DNA of 8,530 bases from an uncultured Oscillospiraceae bacterium (GTDB taxonomy: Bacteria; Bacillota; Clostridia; Oscillospirales; Oscillospiraceae). The notes below the pieces were generated by a model. It made no database searches, had not been told where the DNA came from, and worked only from the letters and a program-made list of their open reading frames with translations. Made by a program: the position numbers and the translations under genes. Of this stretch, positions 1-6,042 are shown one piece after another (the stretch's first letter is position 1; each line of letters opens with the position of its first letter). The stretch lies in NCBI GenBank assembly GCA_934621665.1, contig CAKTUT010000067.1, positions 1-8,530 of the forward strand, written 5' to 3'.

Positions 1-625
1 CGTGCGGGATCTCGCGTTCCAGATTCCAAAGGAGCTTTTCGCGGATAATCTCCGCCATTACCTGCTTTTCCGGCTGGTCGGTCACCATGTCCTCCGGGAA
101 AAACTGCGGTCCTTCCACGGCAAACTTCTCACACTCGCCTAAAAGCTCGGCCACGCCGTCGTGCCACTTGGCGCTGACGGGAATCACCGCCGCAAAGTCC
201 ATTTCCTGCTGATACGCCGCAATCACCGGCAAAAGCGCTTCCTTTTCCACGGTGTCAATCTTGTTGATCACCAGAATGCACGGTGCGCCGCCCGCCTTGA
301 TCTGTTCGATCAGCTCATGCTCCTGCACGCCGACGTTTGCAATCGGCTCTACCATTAAAATCACCGCGTCTACGTCCGCAACTGACTGCCGCACCACATT
401 TACCATGTAGTCGCCAAGCTTTGTCCGCGGACGGTGGAAGCCCGGCGTGTCCACAAACACCAGCTGGCAGTCCTTGCGGTTCAAAATCGCGCAGATGCGG
501 TTGCGCGTGGTCTGCGGCTTATGCGAGACGATCGTGATTTTTTCGCCCACAATGGCGTTTGTCAGCGTGGATTTGCCGACGTTTGGCCGTCCGGCAATTG
601 TGATCATGGCCGTTTTCTGCTTCAT
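1..625 (-). CDS. era: GTPase Era, partial (C-terminal KH domain cut by window edge)
   Basis: Era is a Ras-like GTPase that binds the 3' end of 16S rRNA and helps mature the 30S subunit, at the inner face of the membrane and in the cytosol. I translated the frame by hand: it starts MKQKTAMITIAGRPNVGKST and gives 208 complete codons before the left edge. G1 is GRPNVGKS (residues 12-19), G3 is DTPG (59-62), G4 is NKVD (121-124), and the G5-like PVSAK follows. The last visible residues, REKLLWNLEREIPH, are the typical entry to the KH RNA-binding domain. About 90 residues should lie outside the window. GGGAG (634-638) sits 8 bases before the ATG. It follows ybeY after a 33-base gap and closes the visible part of the yqfC-to-era cluster. 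The cdd and dgkA genes that often precede era are absent. Identification is very secure. Confidence 0.97.
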   Translation of the reverse strand, partial: MKQKTAMITIAGRPNVGKSTLTNAIVGEKITIVSHKPQTTRNRICAILNRKDCQLVFVDTPGFHRPRTKLGDYMVNVVRQSVADVDAVILMVEPIANVGVQEHELIEQIKAGGAPCILVINKIDTVEKEALLPVIAAYQQEMDFAAVIPVSAKWHDGVAELLGECEKFAVEGPQFFPEDMVTDQPEKQVMAEIIREKLLWNLEREIPH

Positions 626-658
626 ATTGCTTTCTCCCGTAATAATCAAATCTTCTGT

Positions 659-1153
659 TCAGCGCGGCAGCTCAATGTCGGCAAGGATTGCCTCCTCCCG
701 CGCGCGCATCTGCCGCTTCATCTCGCCCTCATCCACATGGTCATAGCCAAGAAGATGCAGAATCGAGTGAATCGTCAGATATCCCACCTCGCGCTTGACG
801 CTGTGGCCATACTCCGCCGCCTGCGCCTTTGCCCGCTCCAGCGAGATTGCCATGTCGCCCAGCGGCACAAGCCCCGTTCCGGCATCCATGTCCTCGTCCC
901 AGTTTTCAGGCAGCTGTCCCGGTGTCAGATTGAACATTGGAAATGACAGCACGTCCGTCGCCTTGTCAATCTGGCGGTTGGCCTTGTTGAGCGCGCGGAT
1001 GGTCTCATCACCGCAGACAAAAACGTTAATCTCGCACGGCACATTAACCTTTTCCGCTTTCAGTGCTGCCGTAATGCACTTTTTAATATGATGCCGGATA
1101 GTCAGATTGCCCGGCGCACGTTTTTCAAACGTGATGGAGATCTTATGTTCCAT
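659..1153 (-). CDS. ybeY: Endoribonuclease YbeY (rRNA maturation factor)
   Basis: YbeY is a metal-dependent single-strand endoribonuclease involved in 16S rRNA 3'-end maturation and ribosome quality control. The 164-residue product has the normal family length. The metal-binding motif H-x3-H-x5-H is intact (H129, H133, H139 in HSILHLLGYDH). The other family signatures TDVLSFP (66-72) and LGDMAIS (98-104) are also present. The ATG at 1153 has AGAGGA (1161-1166) 7 bases upstream, inside the end of phoH. Only two bases separate it from the phoH stop codon, so the two are almost certainly co-transcribed and probably translationally linked. In many Firmicutes an HD-domain gene (pgpH) lies between phoH and ybeY; it is not here. 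The function partners naturally with era just downstream. Confidence 0.97.
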   Translation of the reverse strand: MEHKISITFEKRAPGNLTIRHHIKKCITAALKAEKVNVPCEINVFVCGDETIRALNKANRQIDKATDVLSFPMFNLTPGQLPENWDEDMDAGTGLVPLGDMAISLERAKAQAAEYGHSVKREVGYLTIHSILHLLGYDHVDEGEMKRQMRAREEAILADIELPR

Positions 1154-1155
1154 TT

Positions 1156-2163
1156 TTATTTCCTCTTGCTGCCTGCATCGTATTTTTTTGCCGTCTGCGG
1201 CGCTTTGCTCTGCTCAAACTTGTCATAGGCCGCCACAATCTTCTGCACCAGCGCGTGGCGCACCACGTCCGCGCCCGTCAGGCGGCAGATGGCGATATCC
1301 TCCACATCCTCCAGCACGCGCACTGCGTCTTTCAGGCCGCTGACCTTGTCGCTCGGCAGGTCAATCTGCGTCACGTCGCCGGTGATGACAATCTTTGAGC
1401 CAAAGCCAAGACGCGTCAGAAACATTTTCATCTGCTCGCGCGTGGTGTTCTGCGCCTCATCCAGAATGATGAAGCTGTCGTCCAGCGTCCGCCCGCGCAT
1501 ATATGCCAGCGGCGCTACCTCAATATTGCCGCGCTCCAGATACTTCCCATACGTCTCCGGCCCAAGCATATCAAACAGCGCGTCATAAAGCGGCCGCAGA
1601 TACGGATCGACCTTGTTCTGCAAATCGCCCGGCAAAAAGCCCAGCCGCTCGCCCGCCTCCACAGCGGGGCGTGTCAGGATAATCCGGTTGACCGTTTTTG
1701 CCCGGAATGCCGCCACAGCCTCCGCCACGGCCAAATACGTCTTACCCGTACCGGCAGGGCCAATACCAATCGTCACGGTATTTTTTTCAATCGCTTTCAG
1801 ATAATTGCGCTGGCCGATGGTCTTTGCCTTGACCGGCTTTCCCTTTGCGCTGACGCACACCACGTCTCGTGCGATCTGACTAACCTTGTCCTCGCTTCCG
1901 CTGCGCACAAGGCTCAGCACATAGCGCACCTTTTGCTCGTCAATCTCCTCGCCCTTGGCCGCCAGCGACAAAAGCGCCTCCACAGCGCGCGCGCCGAGGT
2001 CAGCCGCTTCGATTTCACCCTGAATTTTCAGCTCGTCGCCGCGGCTGACGATTTTCACGCCGAATTCCGACTCAATCCGTTTGACATTCTCGTCAAACGA
2101 GCCGAATACATCGACCAGCTGCTCCACGCGCTCCACATTGATTGTTTTTTCAACCATTTGCAT
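1156..2163 (-). CDS. phoH: PhoH family P-loop ATPase
   Basis: This is a PhoH/PhoL-type ATPase. The family is linked to RNA metabolism and is often encoded beside ybeY; its exact substrate in Clostridia is not established. In the 335-residue form, the N-terminal ~110 residues form the family's KH-like region. The ATPase core has Walker A GPAGTGKT (135-142), the motif TRPAVEAGERLGFLPGD (164-180), Walker B FIILDEAQ (231-238) and the sensor TGD (261-263). The lysine-rich C-terminal tail looks disordered. The frame stays open to an ATG at 2193, and four in-frame ATGs lie between 2155 and 2172. I chose the one at 2163 because AAGGA (2172-2176) is 8 bases before it; ATG 2157 is the main alternative. 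The start overlaps the end of yqfD by 14 bases, which implies translational coupling. Confidence 0.95.
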   Translation of the reverse strand: MQMVEKTINVERVEQLVDVFGSFDENVKRIESEFGVKIVSRGDELKIQGEIEAADLGARAVEALLSLAAKGEEIDEQKVRYVLSLVRSGSEDKVSQIARDVVCVSAKGKPVKAKTIGQRNYLKAIEKNTVTIGIGPAGTGKTYLAVAEAVAAFRAKTVNRIILTRPAVEAGERLGFLPGDLQNKVDPYLRPLYDALFDMLGPETYGKYLERGNIEVAPLAYMRGRTLDDSFIILDEAQNTTREQMKMFLTRLGFGSKIVITGDVTQIDLPSDKVSGLKDAVRVLEDVEDIAICRLTGADVVRHALVQKIVAAYDKFEQSKAPQTAKKYDAGSKRK

Positions 2164-3352
2164 CTGCATCATCCTTAAAGATCCGCGCATCAACCATGCG
2201 CGCGATCATTTCTTCACACGACAGGACGGAATACAACCGCAGCTGTCCGTCCGCGCGCTCCATTGTAAATTTCTGCGCCGTAATCACGCCCGCGATCATG
2301 TCCCGCTGCGCCGCATCCAGTGCCTCCTGCTGCATCATCGCCTGCGCACACGCATCGCTCAGCGTTTCGCTGTGCGTATCATAACCGGAAATTCTCGTAA
2401 TTTCAAGTGTCACCGGGAAACAGTAGCCGCCCGGCAGGCACAGCGTATGTGACGTTGTTATTTTAGCACAATTTGCCGCCGGAATTCCACTGTTTCCGAA
2501 AATATTCCACCGTATGCGCCCAATGACAAGACTCACTGCCGTATGCATTTCGCCGTTTTCCGTTTTGACCTGCGTTTCGTCCGGCAGAACGCCGCAGCCG
2601 CGCCGCCATGTCTGTGCGTAAATCTCCGCCAGCGCACCCGACACCTGTACCTTATATTTCCAGTCAGTATACGCCGACACCAGCAGCTGCCCCTCACTGA
2701 CCACGTCGCCCACCTTACAGAGCGCGTTCCCGTCTAACACCTCCACGCGCGTCAGGACGCCCGCGCGCGAGGCAATTACATTCCGCGGCACGCGGCGATT
2801 GTTAACGTTCGGAATTTCCGGTCGTTCACGTACAATCACCCTTGCGCAGCAGCCGTTTTGTGTAATCGTAATCCACTGAAGCTTTGGAATACGGGTCAGC
2901 ATATGATTCTTTACCCACTGCGGCTTGATCGACGGTCCATACGTTCCAAACCTGACGCCAAGCTCCCGCAGCTCTCGCAGAATCTGCTCATCTGGGATGG
3001 TCTCGTTGCCCTCCACCGTATAAAACAGAACAAACCGCGACAGCACCAGCGCCGCCGCAACGGCCAGCGCCAGCATGACAAGCAGCGCCCATCGCTTTTT
3101 CACCCCCGCAAACGTCACGCCAAAGCCGCCGCTTTCGATCACCTCCAATTCGCACATTGCCCGCACCGCAGCGCTGCGCGCCAGCGGCAGATCGCGGCGC
3201 AAAATCGTCATCTCCACAGTAAACTCGTCCATCCGCACAGGATTTCTGATTGCCACACGCCGCTGTGCCAGCGCGTTGAGGCTCCACTGCGGGCTTGCAC
3301 CGCACATCCGCACGCGCTGCCAGCCAAGAAAATACCATATAATTCTCCACAT
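2150..3352 (-). CDS. yqfD: Sporulation protein YqfD
   Basis: YqfD is a conserved endospore-former protein made under sigma-E in the mother cell; its biochemical role is not settled. The 400-residue length matches the family. The N-terminus is a compact basic/hydrophobic domain (1-85), followed by one clear membrane segment (about 88-110, RWALLVMLALAVAAALVLSRF). Next comes a region (about 111-178) starting YTVEGNETIP and ending RVIVRERPEIP that resembles an FtsQ-like POTRA domain. A stretch at 192-242 has the look of a biotinyl-lipoyl/HlyD hybrid fold (GVLTRVEVLDGNALCKVGD). The C-terminal part is rich in alpha/beta pattern without a motif I recognise. The reading frame extends upstream to 3400, but ATG 3352 is preferred: GGGAGG (3362-3367) is 9 bases before it and it overlaps the yqfC stop as TGATG. 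The POTRA and hybrid readings are my inference. Confidence 0.93.
   Translation of the reverse strand: MWRIIWYFLGWQRVRMCGASPQWSLNALAQRRVAIRNPVRMDEFTVEMTILRRDLPLARSAAVRAMCELEVIESGGFGVTFAGVKKRWALLVMLALAVAAALVLSRFVLFYTVEGNETIPDEQILRELRELGVRFGTYGPSIKPQWVKNHMLTRIPKLQWITITQNGCCARVIVRERPEIPNVNNRRVPRNVIASRAGVLTRVEVLDGNALCKVGDVVSEGQLLVSAYTDWKYKVQVSGALAEIYAQTWRRGCGVLPDETQVKTENGEMHTAVSLVIGRIRWNIFGNSGIPAANCAKITTSHTLCLPGGYCFPVTLEITRISGYDTHSETLSDACAQAMMQQEALDAAQRDMIAGVITAQKFTMERADGQLRLYSVLSCEEMIARMVDARIFKDDADANG
2172..2176 (-). promoter_or_regulatory. Ribosome binding site deciding the phoH start
   Basis: On the minus strand AAGGA lies inside the last codons of yqfD, 8 bases before the ATG at 2163. It overlaps the more upstream ATG pair at 2167-2172 and is 14 bases from the ATG at 2157, so it fits only the 2163 start well. 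Confidence 0.6.
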
Positions 3353-3633
3353 CAGCCGTTTCCTCCCAGCAGAATCTGCCGGATCGTTCCCCGAACACAC
3401 AGTCGCTCGCGGTGCATCTGCCGCAGCTCCAGATTTTCGCCCAGAATCGTCACCGTTCCGATGTTCATCGCCACCACAATCCGCTCTTTTTCATATTCCA
3501 GAATGCCCGTATGGCAGTCCAGCGCGCACTCACAAAAGCCGTTCAGCTCCAGATGCGGAAGTTCTGCCGCAATATCCACCGGCAGCTGGAGCTTTTGCGC
3601 AAGCTTTGTTATCATGTTGCGTATCTTGGGCAT
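3352..3633 (-). CDS. yqfC: Sporulation protein YqfC
   Basis: YqfC is a small soluble protein found in endospore formers, encoded directly before YqfD and known as a member of the sigma-E sporulation regulon in Bacillus. Its molecular role is unknown. The 93-residue product is soluble-looking, with the family features LPVDIAAELPHLELNGF near the start, a central EYEKERIVVAMNIGTVTILGENLEL region and a short C-terminal strand VRGTIRQILLGGNG. I chose ATG 3633 because GAGGTG (3640-3645) lies 6 bases upstream and matches the anti-Shine-Dalgarno. A GTG at 3642 would add three residues but would itself be part of that site. The stop overlaps the yqfD start by one base, so the pair is translationally coupled. 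It is divergent from ylbJ, with an 83-base gap between the two starts. Confidence 0.9.
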   Translation of the reverse strand: MPKIRNMITKLAQKLQLPVDIAAELPHLELNGFCECALDCHTGILEYEKERIVVAMNIGTVTILGENLELRQMHRERLCVRGTIRQILLGGNG

Positions 3634-3656
3634 TTCCTCCACCTCGCTTTACCAAA

Positions 3657-3664
3657 AGCTTATG
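3657..3664 (-). promoter_or_regulatory. Possible sigma-E -10 element for yqfCD
   Basis: Read on the minus strand the sequence is CATAAGCT, sharing CATA and the final T with the sigma-E -10 consensus CATACA-T. A start about 7 bases downstream would give a leader of roughly 17 bases that contains the yqfC ribosome binding site. No convincing -35 (ATATT-like) is present at 13-15 bases, so this is weak and rests mostly on the known sigma-E control of yqfCD in Bacillus. Confidence 0.22.
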
Positions 3665-3672
3665 CGCCGGGG

Positions 3673-3699
3673 ATGAAATCTTTCCCGTCCTCATACAAT
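3673..3699 (+). promoter_or_regulatory. Possible sigma-E promoter of ylbJ (-10 CATACAAT)
   Basis: CATACAAT at 3692-3699 is an exact match to the sigma-E -10 pattern (CATACA-T). ATGAAAT at 3673-3679, 12 bases upstream, could serve as a poor -35. The element lies between the divergent sporulation genes and points at ylbJ, whose homologue is sigma-E-controlled in Bacillus. The difficulty is distance: transcription would start near 3705-3707, right at the ribosome binding site, leaving only about 11 bases before the ATG at 3717. An almost leaderless message is possible, but this lowers my confidence. Confidence 0.35.
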
Positions 3700-3704
3700 T
3701 CACC

Positions 3705-3710
3705 GAGGTG
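3705..3710 (+). promoter_or_regulatory. Ribosome binding site deciding the ylbJ start
   Basis: GAGGTG lies 6 bases before the ATG at 3717 and directly abuts the in-frame ATG at 3711. The spacing therefore favours 3717 (MKRSAFH) as the true start. Confidence 0.65.
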
Positions 3711-3716
3711 ATGGAC

Positions 3717-4817
3717 ATGAAGCGTTCCGCATTCCACATTCAAACGCTTATTTATTCTCTTGGGCTTCTTTGCGCCATGGCGGCGCTGCTGCTGTTTCCA
3801 AAGGAAGCATCCGGCGCGGTTGTGCAGTCGCTGCACGTTTGCGGAACGCTGCTTCTGCCGTCGCTGTTTCCGTTTTTTGTCTGTGTCAATCTGTTTCTGG
3901 CTCTGCGTCTGACGTCGCTTCCGGCGCGGCTGCTCTCGCGCGCGATGGTGCGGCTGTTTCATCTGCCAGAGCAGTGCGCATCCGCTCTCGTGTTGGGACT
4001 GCTCGGCGGCTACCCCGCCGGAGCGCACGCCGCCGGTCAGCTGCTTGCGCAGGACGAAATATCGCCCGCGGTCTGCACGCGCCTGCTGCGCTTTTGCAAT
4101 AACGCAGGCCCGGGCTTTATCTTTGGCGTAGCAGGTGTTGGGATTTTCGGAAGCATAAAGCTCGGCGCACTGCTATATCTGATTCATGCGCTCTGCGCCG
4201 TTTTGTGCGGGATGCTTCTGCGCCCCGCCGCGCCCATCCTCTGCGCCGCACGCACACACGCCCCACAGACGAGCCGCGCCCCTCAGTCGTTTGCCGTCGC
4301 GTTTACTACATCTGTCCGTACCGCAGGGCAGACGGCGCTTCAAGTGTGTATGTTTGTCGTCGTATTTGGTGTTCTATCGCGCTTTTTGCAGCAGCTGCTC
4401 CCCACGCAAACGCCAGACAGTGTGCGTGTGCTGCTCGGCGGAATGCTGGAGCTTGGAAACGGTGCATCGCTTTTGCGCGAGGCTGCGCTTTCGTTTCCCG
4501 CCCGCTTTGCCATGGCCGCATTTCTGCTGGGCTTCGGCGGAATTTCCGTCTGGGCACAGACCGCGTCGCTTTTCCCCTCCCCTGCGGTTTTGCGCGGCTA
4601 TTTTGGCGCAAAGCTTCTGCATGGCGCGCTCAGTGCGGCCGCCGCGCTTCTGGCTCAGCGTCTGCTTTCTCTCGACGCGCTGTGCGCGCCCGCCTTTTCT
4701 GCCGCCGTGCCTGTGCAAGCCGCATGCCTGCTTTCGCCGCTGCTTGTCACGCTTTACAGTTTTTTCGCAATTTTCCGAAATCTGATGGCTGGAAATCTGC
4801 GTGCAAAGGGTGTATAA
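3717..4817 (+). CDS. ylbJ: Sporulation integral membrane protein YlbJ
   Basis: YlbJ is a polytopic membrane protein of endospore formers, expressed in the mother cell under sigma-E and needed for normal spore cortex/spore formation in Bacillus; the transported or sensed molecule is unknown. The 366-residue product has many hydrophobic segments, beginning with one at about 8-27. It carries the family hallmarks GLLGGYPAGA (GGYPAGA at 97-103) and FCNNAGPGF (126-134), characteristic of the nucleoside-recognition/gate-type membrane domain shared with SpVA/SpmA-like proteins. The frame is open far upstream (to 3075), but that part is antisense to yqfCD. The real start is ATG 3717, set by GAGGTG 6 bases before it; ATG 3711 is an alternative. 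The central loop (about 165-190) is Ala/His/Pro-rich and is probably the non-conserved linker. The stop codon is embedded in the -10 box of the next gene. Confidence 0.92.
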   Translation: MKRSAFHIQTLIYSLGLLCAMAALLLFPKEASGAVVQSLHVCGTLLLPSLFPFFVCVNLFLALRLTSLPARLLSRAMVRLFHLPEQCASALVLGLLGGYPAGAHAAGQLLAQDEISPAVCTRLLRFCNNAGPGFIFGVAGVGIFGSIKLGALLYLIHALCAVLCGMLLRPAAPILCAARTHAPQTSRAPQSFAVAFTTSVRTAGQTALQVCMFVVVFGVLSRFLQQLLPTQTPDSVRVLLGGMLELGNGASLLREAALSFPARFAMAAFLLGFGGISVWAQTASLFPSPAVLRGYFGAKLLHGALSAAAALLAQRLLSLDALCAPAFSAAVPVQAACLLSPLLVTLYSFFAIFRNLMAGNLRAKGV

Positions 4818-4818
4818 T
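4790..4818 (+). promoter_or_regulatory. Predicted sigma-A promoter for the small Cys-rich gene
   Basis: A perfect TATAAT -10 box (4813-4818) lies 17 bases after TGGAAA (4790-4795), which matches 4 of 6 bases of the TTGACA consensus. The -10 box contains the TAA stop codon of ylbJ. Transcription would begin near 4825, giving a leader of about 37 bases for the gene starting at 4862. This would let the small gene be expressed in vegetative cells independently of the sporulation-controlled ylbJ. Confidence 0.6.
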
Positions 4819-4847
4819 AGTGGTACTTTTGAGGCGCATGCTATGAA

Positions 4848-4855
4848 AGGCGGTG
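4848..4855 (+). promoter_or_regulatory. Ribosome binding site for the small Cys-rich gene
   Basis: AGGCGGTG differs by one base from AGGAGGTG and ends 6 bases before the GTG at 4862. It overlaps the alternative GTG at 4853, which therefore has no properly spaced site. This decides for the shorter protein. Confidence 0.6.
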
Positions 4856-4861
4856 TATCCA

Positions 4862-5071
4862 GTGCTCTTCCGCAAAAAAATCGACCGCGCCTGCGGCTAT
4901 TGCCAGTATGCGGGCAAGGTGGACGGTGAGACAATGATCTGTCAAAAATACGGTGTTGTCCCCGCCCTGCATCACTGCCGTAAATTCCGCTATGACCCGC
5001 TCAAGCGCGTCCCCAGCCGTCCCAGCGTCAAGCCGCTTGCCAATCTGGACGAGAAAGACTATTCTCTGTAA
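4862..5071 (+). CDS. Conserved small four-cysteine protein, function unknown
   Basis: The product is 69 residues, beginning MLFRKKIDRACGYCQYAG. Four cysteines are spaced C-x2-C-x12-C-x11-C (C11, C14, C27, C39), a pattern suited to binding one zinc ion or an iron-sulfur cluster. The middle part CRKFRYDPLKRVPSRP is basic, and the tail LDEKDYSL is acidic and ends in a short hydrophobic motif. I recall similar short proteins as uncharacterised conserved ORFs in Ruminococcaceae-type Clostridia, but I cannot name a family or function. The start is a GTG chosen by its ribosome binding site; GTG 4853 would add three residues. It lies 44 bases after ylbJ, has its own predicted promoter, and is followed 17 bases later by a strong terminator. 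No signal peptide or membrane segment is visible, so it is probably cytosolic. Confidence 0.8.
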   Translation: MLFRKKIDRACGYCQYAGKVDGETMICQKYGVVPALHHCRKFRYDPLKRVPSRPSVKPLANLDEKDYSL

Positions 5072-5088
5072 ATACTACATAAACTGCA

Positions 5089-5131
5089 AGTCCCCGGCGG
5101 AGCGATGCTCCGCCGGGGACTGTTTTATTTT
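5089..5131 (+). terminator. Rho-independent terminator, possibly bidirectional
   Basis: A perfect 15-base-pair stem (5089-5103 with 5107-5121, AGTCCCCGGCGGAGC and its complement) closes a GAT loop and is followed by GTTTTATTTT. This is a strong terminator for the plus-strand genes ylbJ and the Cys-rich protein. It also lies directly after the stop of the convergent minus-strand lipoprotein gene (5125). Read on the minus strand, the downstream tract TGCAGTTTATG is only moderately U-rich, so termination in that direction is plausible but weaker. Confidence 0.9.
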
Positions 5132-6042
5132 GCATACCATTCGCTCTGCGGCGTAAAGGTCTGCATCAGGTCAATATTTTTCAGGTTTCCGCCGCTCAAA
5201 AGCGACAGATTCACCCGCTCCACGCCATCCTGCGCGCAGAGTGTCGCCACAATGCACCGAACCGCCGTCTCCGCGCTGACCGCGTCGCTGTCACAGCGCA
5301 CAAACGTCTCTGACAGCACCACTGTACACGTACCGTCGCTGACGCGCAAATCCACGCACTGCGTCCCGGATGGGATCGTGCTCTCCAGCGCATCTGATGC
5401 CGGGCCAAGCAGCAGCGCGTCCAGTGCAAGCCTTGCCGCGTCCGCATCGTCCGCCGCGGCAATCTGCCGCTTCTCGGCGCACAATAGCCCACTGCCCCGA
5501 TCCGCAAAATACACCGTCACGTGCATAACCGGCTCTTGCGCCGTGCGGTCGGCCAGCAAAAAGCTGTCAGCGGTAAAGGCTGCCTCATTCTGGTTTGAGA
5601 GCATACTGCCGCTTGTCTCAATGCGCACGCTCTGCACAAAATCCAGCTGCATCATCGTCAACGCCAGGCACGCGTTTGCCATCGTCAGCCGGATGCCCGC
5701 CAGCTGTGCATATTCCTGTGACATCCGCAGATACAACACACCGTCCTCAAGCCAAACTGCCTCACACGACGTTCCATCAGGGAACGGCGAGGCAAGCACC
5801 CATGTTGTCGGCCCTTTCAGATATTCCGCCGCAATGTCCGCCACCGCGCGGTCGTTTCGCACAAGGTCAACCGTCTGATAGTCCAGCGCGCCGGTTTCAG
5901 CGTTGTGCCCGCCCTCGCGCGACAGATAGTAGAAGCGGATTGGATTGAGATACTGCTCCTGCTGCGATTTGACCGCCGCGCATCCGGCCAGTGCCAGCGC
6001 CGCCAATAAGAGCGCAAGCAGTTGTGCTTTTTTACGACTCAT
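5125..6042 (-). CDS. Lipoprotein with two GerMN domains
   Basis: The 305-residue product begins with a lipoprotein signal peptide: basic MSRKK, a hydrophobic run, then lipobox L-A-G-C with the lipidated cysteine at position 21. It should be anchored on the outer face of the membrane. Two GerMN-type domains follow: about 34-145 (DLVRNDRAVADIAAEYLKGP, then VLYLRMSQEYAQL) and about 174-290 (LALDALLLGPASDALESTIPSGT, then CTVVLSETFV). GerMN domains occur in Bacillus GerM, involved in spore envelope assembly, and in actinobacterial LpqB. The frame is open to 6123, but ATG 6042 is chosen because GGGGG (6049-6053) is 6 bases upstream and it starts the signal peptide. It overlaps the histidine kinase gene by 11 bases, suggesting coupled translation. 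A sensor-accessory role is inferred from context; a role in spore or wall assembly is the alternative. Confidence 0.9.
   Translation of the reverse strand: MSRKKAQLLALLLAALALAGCAAVKSQQEQYLNPIRFYYLSREGGHNAETGALDYQTVDLVRNDRAVADIAAEYLKGPTTWVLASPFPDGTSCEAVWLEDGVLYLRMSQEYAQLAGIRLTMANACLALTMMQLDFVQSVRIETSGSMLSNQNEAAFTADSFLLADRTAQEPVMHVTVYFADRGSGLLCAEKRQIAAADDADAARLALDALLLGPASDALESTIPSGTQCVDLRVSDGTCTVVLSETFVRCDSDAVSAETAVRCIVATLCAQDGVERVNLSLLSGGNLKNIDLMQTFTPQSEWYAK

Noticed and set aside
2858..3676. Open frame of 272 codons on the plus strand
   Set aside because: Antisense shadow of yqfD/yqfC; the composition is rich in Arg, His, Pro and Ser as expected of a shadow frame, and it has no ribosome binding site.
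3075..3716. Long in-frame upstream extension of ylbJ (about 214 codons)
   Set aside because: It is antisense to yqfC and yqfD, has no protein-like pattern, and a good ribosome binding site and membrane-protein start occur at 3717.
4205..4846. 213-codon plus-strand frame inside ylbJ
   Set aside because: Out-of-frame reading of ylbJ; very rich in Arg, Ala and Cys with no domain, while ylbJ carries clear family motifs.
4843..4931. Short frame starting ATGAAAGGCGG just before the small Cys gene
   Set aside because: It is 29 codons or fewer, in another frame, and its first codons are the ribosome binding site of the supported gene.
4374..4934. 186-codon minus-strand frame opposite ylbJ and the small Cys gene
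   Set aside because: Low-complexity Arg/Gln/Lys-rich shadow covering two supported genes and the promoter between them.
5089..5121. Perfect inverted repeat considered as a mobile-element end or operator
   Set aside because: Its place between convergent genes and the U-rich tail make it an ordinary terminator; no second copy, transposase or target duplication is visible.
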